Shown here piece by piece: positions 31,705 through 34,112 of a DNA stretch of 34,112 bases (the first letter of the stretch is position 1; every line of letters begins with the position of its first letter). Position numbers and translations under genes: made by a program. Source of the DNA: Massilia sp. Lineage in GTDB: Bacteria; Pseudomonadota; Gammaproteobacteria; Burkholderiales; Burkholderiaceae_D. The notes below the pieces were generated by a model that did not search any database, was not told the origin of the DNA, and saw nothing but the letters and a program-made list of their open reading frames with translations. Location of the stretch: positions 1 through 34,112 of the forward strand of contig JAQGNM010000362.1 in assembly GCA_028291845.1 (NCBI GenBank), written 5' to 3'.

Positions 31705-33660
31705 TTACGGGCAACTGAAGGTCACCTTGAACGGGTAGGTTGTGGTTACCGCCTTGGGCGTGGTGATGTTCACATTGAACGTACTCACCAATGCCTTGGT
31801 GCAAGGCGTCGGCTGGGTGCTGCCAATGGTAATTGTATGATACGAACCCTGATTTCCACTAATCGTGTTGCCGGTGAGGTCATCGCCGCTGGCCGAATGG
31901 GGGAAAATATTTTGGACGGTATCCGGCGCCGCGCCGACCGCGGTGCCGTTGTTGATGTTCGCTATGGAAATCTTGGTACCGAAAGGCATCGGATTGTTGT
32001 TCACGTCGCTGATCAGCAAACTGAACACTTTCGACTCGCTGGCGCCGACCGTGCCCAAGTCCGTCTCGATGCCTGGCAAGCGCGTTGCCGAACCGTTCAG
32101 ATAGACGTTGCTGGCGCTGCTACCGCTGAAAAACAGGGCGGTTTTTTTGAAGATCGTGTTGGTACCATCGGTCGAACTGGCGCAAATGGTGGCAACACCA
32201 GGGCGCGTTGCATCGTTCATGCCGACACCGCCGGCCCCGTAATTGTTGCACGGTGTGCCTGGGGTATTCGCGCTGTTCGAGCGCGGGTCCTGGGTGCGGA
32301 AATCCACCGAGCAGCCGCCATTGACGGTGTTGCAGCCGCCCTTGTTCGAGCTGCCCACGGCGCCCAGGTTGGTTTGGAACACCACAGGGGTGCCATCCGG
32401 CACCGGGTTGCCGAACTGATCGGCAATCAACACGTTGACAAACGCCGCAGGGACGGCAACCCCGCTGTCGTAGCTCAAGCCTTCGAGATTGCTGGCGGTA
32501 GTGCTCAGCGAAAACGCCTTTTGCACCGCCAGGCCTGTAGTGACGACGATCGAGTCGGACAGGGTGGAAATGCCGCTTTCGAGCGTCGCCTGGACGCGGA
32601 AGGTGGTTGCCTGCGATCCCGAATTGACGGTGGTGATCACTTCGCCATTCTGGTCGGTGGTATCGACTGCCTTGTTGACCGTGACAGCCGTGGTGGTGGT
32701 GCCGAATTTGACCAACTGGCCCGCCAAGGGCTTGCCGAAAATATCGAACACCTTGAACTTGAGGGTCGCCGTTTCGGTGCGCGAGATGCCACCCTGGCCC
32801 TTGATGACGATCGACTGGTCGACCGGCGTGGCCGAAGAAAACTGTACCGATGCGGCAGCGGGCGAGGCGATGTCGAGGATGGCGCTGGCAGGCGCGACGG
32901 CGCCTTGCACGGACGCGCTGATGGTGTCGCGGGTAGCGCACCCAAGGTCGCGGTAGACCGCCTGGGCCGTGCCGTTGGTGGTATTGACGGTAGCGGCCAG
33001 GGTGGCTTTGCCAGCGGTCACGCAGGCTGAACTGAGCGACACCGCCAGCTGCTCACCCGTGTAGCGGGCGCCAGCGGCCAGCACATCGACCGACAGGGTG
33101 GTGGAACCGTAAGCGGCGATCGCTGCCGGCTGCAAGCTCAATGGCCCCAAGGTCAGCGCGGTGGCGCCGACCGAAAAGGTCGCGCTGGAAACAATACTGG
33201 CTCCGCCGACATCGGCGGTGACTGTGACCTTGCCGGCGCCGTCGGCAGCCAGCGATGCAGGCCGCATCGTCACGCTCGCCACACCGCTGGCATCGGTCAG
33301 TGCGGTGCCCACCGACGGCGAAAACACCGCCAGGGTGGTCTCGGTGGCAAAGGTGACCAGCGCGCCGCTGACTGGCTTGCCGTCTTTGTCCTTGACGGTC
33401 GCCTTGACTACCAGGGGAGTGCCGGCACTGAGCGCATTGACCGCCTGGCCAGCAGCATTGGAGAGGGCCAGCGTAACAGTCGGCAACACCGGCGTTGGCG
33501 TGACCGGGGTAGTGGGCGTGGTCGGCGTCACTGTGCTGCCGCCGGTGGTGCCGGCTGAACCGCCGCCGCCACCGCACGCCGCCAGCGAGGCGGAAAACAG
33601 GCCGATCGCGGCGTAACGGGCCATGATGGCGGGGGACAGCGATTTTTTCATCGGTTGCAT
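31705..33660 (-). CDS. Lipoprotein with bacterial Ig-like (Big_1/invasin-type) domains
   Basis: The 651-residue protein starts MQPMKKSLSPAIMARYAAIGLFSASLAAC with lipobox SLAAC (Cys29), followed by a poly-Gly stretch and a Thr/Pro linker. MKKSL at 33651 is an alternative start. Several Ig-like repeats of about 90-110 residues follow: one at about 55-165 (ATVKDKDGKPVSGALVTF), one at about 285-380 (FKVFDIFGKPLAGQLVKF), one at about 390-460 (VNVLIADQFGNPVPDGTPVVF) and one at about 540-600 (LLISDVNNNPMPFGTKISI). The shared D-x-x-G-x-P-V-x-x-x-x-V-x-F pattern is typical of Big_1. Four extra Cys near residues 420-490 could form disulfides. It should be anchored in the outer membrane and surface-exposed or periplasmic. 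It sits between pilQ and aroKB, so a link to pili or adhesion is plausible but unproven. Confidence 0.8.
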   Translation of the reverse strand: MQPMKKSLSPAIMARYAAIGLFSASLAACGGGGGSAGTTGGSTVTPTTPTTPVTPTPVLPTVTLALSNAAGQAVNALSAGTPLVVKATVKDKDGKPVSGALVTFATETTLAVFSPSVGTALTDASGVASVTMRPASLAADGAGKVTVTADVGGASIVSSATFSVGATALTLGPLSLQPAAIAAYGSTTLSVDVLAAGARYTGEQLAVSLSSACVTAGKATLAATVNTTNGTAQAVYRDLGCATRDTISASVQGAVAPASAILDIASPAAASVQFSSATPVDQSIVIKGQGGISRTETATLKFKVFDIFGKPLAGQLVKFGTTTTAVTVNKAVDTTDQNGEVITTVNSGSQATTFRVQATLESGISTLSDSIVVTTGLAVQKAFSLSTTASNLEGLSYDSGVAVPAAFVNVLIADQFGNPVPDGTPVVFQTNLGAVGSSNKGGCNTVNGGCSVDFRTQDPRSNSANTPGTPCNNYGAGGVGMNDATRPGVATICASSTDGTNTIFKKTALFFSGSSASNVYLNGSATRLPGIETDLGTVGASESKVFSLLISDVNNNPMPFGTKISIANINNGTAVGAAPDTVQNIFPHSASGDDLTGNTISGNQGSYHTITIGSTQPTPCTKALVSTFNVNITTPKAVTTTYPFKVTFSCP

Positions 33661-33724
33661 GGTCGATCCAGTGAGAATGGCGCAACCCGCTTCAGAGGGC
33701 GGGCCGGGCGGTTGAACTGAGTAA

Positions 33725-34112
33725 TTAACGGGCAGGCGGCGCGTCGGCGACGATCTTCGGCGTCAGGAACACCAGCAGTTCCGTCTTCGAGGTTTCGCGT
33801 CCGGTGGTCTTGAACAGGTGGCCGATCAGCGGCACGTCGCCCAGCAGCGGCACCTTGGTGTCATTGGTGCGGTCGGTCTGCTGATAAATACCGCCCAGCA
33901 CCACGGTGCCGCCATTTTCAACCCGCACCTTGGTCTTCACGTGCTGGTTGTTGATGGCGAAACCGGCCGGCGTGGAGTCGCCCTTGGAATCCTTGTTCAC
34001 TTCGACGTCGAGCATGACGTTGCCGTCAGGCGTGATCTGCGGGGTCACTTCCAGGCGCAGGTTGGCCTTTTTGAAGGTGATCGAGGTGGCGCCGCTGCTG
34101 GTGGCGACCTGG
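33725..34112 (-). CDS. pilQ: Type IV pilus secretin PilQ (C-terminal part only)
   Basis: The frame is open to the right edge of the window (129 residues visible, start beyond it). It shows the end of the secretin domain: LRLEVTPQITPDGNVMLDVEVNKDS, then VRVENGGTVVLGGIYQQ and VPLLGDVPLIGHLFKTTGRETSKTELLVFLTPKIV, the signature for secretin C-termini. PilQ forms the outer-membrane pore for type IV pili. The usual order pilMNOPQ-aroK-aroB supports PilQ rather than a type II GspD. It ends 64 bp before the Ig-like lipoprotein gene on the same strand. Confidence 0.93.
   Translation of the reverse strand, partial: QVATSSGATSITFKKANLRLEVTPQITPDGNVMLDVEVNKDSKGDSTPAGFAINNQHVKTKVRVENGGTVVLGGIYQQTDRTNDTKVPLLGDVPLIGHLFKTTGRETSKTELLVFLTPKIVADAPPAR

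Overview
The window reads as chromosomal DNA of a high-GC betaproteobacterium, most likely Oxalobacteraceae (the Massilia/Duganella/Janthinobacterium/Herbaspirillum group). The placement rests on gene order and protein character: kdsD-kdsC-lptC-lptA-lptB-rpoN-hpf, then TPR-lolB-ispE-tRNA-Gln-prs-rplY-pth, then pilQ...aroKB-dgt. This is inference from synteny, not a database result. Most of the sequence is housekeeping core genome with short accessory stretches between the core blocks.

Layout. 1-839 (-) is the N-terminal part of a NodU/CmcH-type carbamoyltransferase running off the left edge; 949-2049 (-) is a 3-hydroxyisobutyryl-CoA hydrolase-like enzyme. 2161-7685 (-) is one operon for Kdo synthesis and LPS export (kdsD, kdsC, lptC, lptA, lptB), followed by sigma-54 (rpoN) and the hibernation factor hpf, and closed by an intrinsic terminator. 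Divergent from it is a KefB/YbaL-type cation/proton antiporter (7806-9791, +). Next come a GAF/DUF484-GGDEF diguanylate cyclase (-), a MOSC protein (-), gluconokinase (+) and the GTPase YchF (-).

Between ychF and pth lies an accessory block of about 4.3 kb: a HipA/HipB-type toxin-antitoxin pair with two matched operators, a cytoplasmic patatin-like hydrolase, and a divergent secreted alpha/beta hydrolase with a TPR tail. The translation/PRPP/isoprenoid/lipoprotein block (pth, rplY, prs, tRNA-Gln, ispE, lolB, TPR lipoprotein; all -) follows. The + strand cluster mutM - dynamin-like GTPase - mutY holds the two DNA glycosylases of the 8-oxoguanine defence system with a large GTPase between them. 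The right end (-) is a pilQ tail, an Ig-like-domain lipoprotein, a fused shikimate kinase/3-dehydroquinate synthase (aroKB) and a dGTPase-like HD hydrolase.

The most notable non-coding structure is a family of palindromic elements sharing GGGGGACTGGC and GGTGCCTGTCCCAT arms. They occupy all three convergent gene junctions that have room for them (9794-9904, 12837-12929, 28756-28866); the fourth convergent junction is only 7 bp. The middle copy is inside-out and nested in a second, longer inverted repeat. Other items worth a look are an 11-bp perfect hairpin enclosing the mutM start codon, a 30-bp dyad upstream of the diguanylate cyclase, the 40-bp-spaced hipBA operators, the AroK-AroB fusion, the dynamin-like gene between mutM and mutY, and the Ig-like lipoprotein between pilQ and aroKB. 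I found no CRISPR array, prophage, integrase or insertion sequence, and nothing that amounts to a complete new defence or mobile system.
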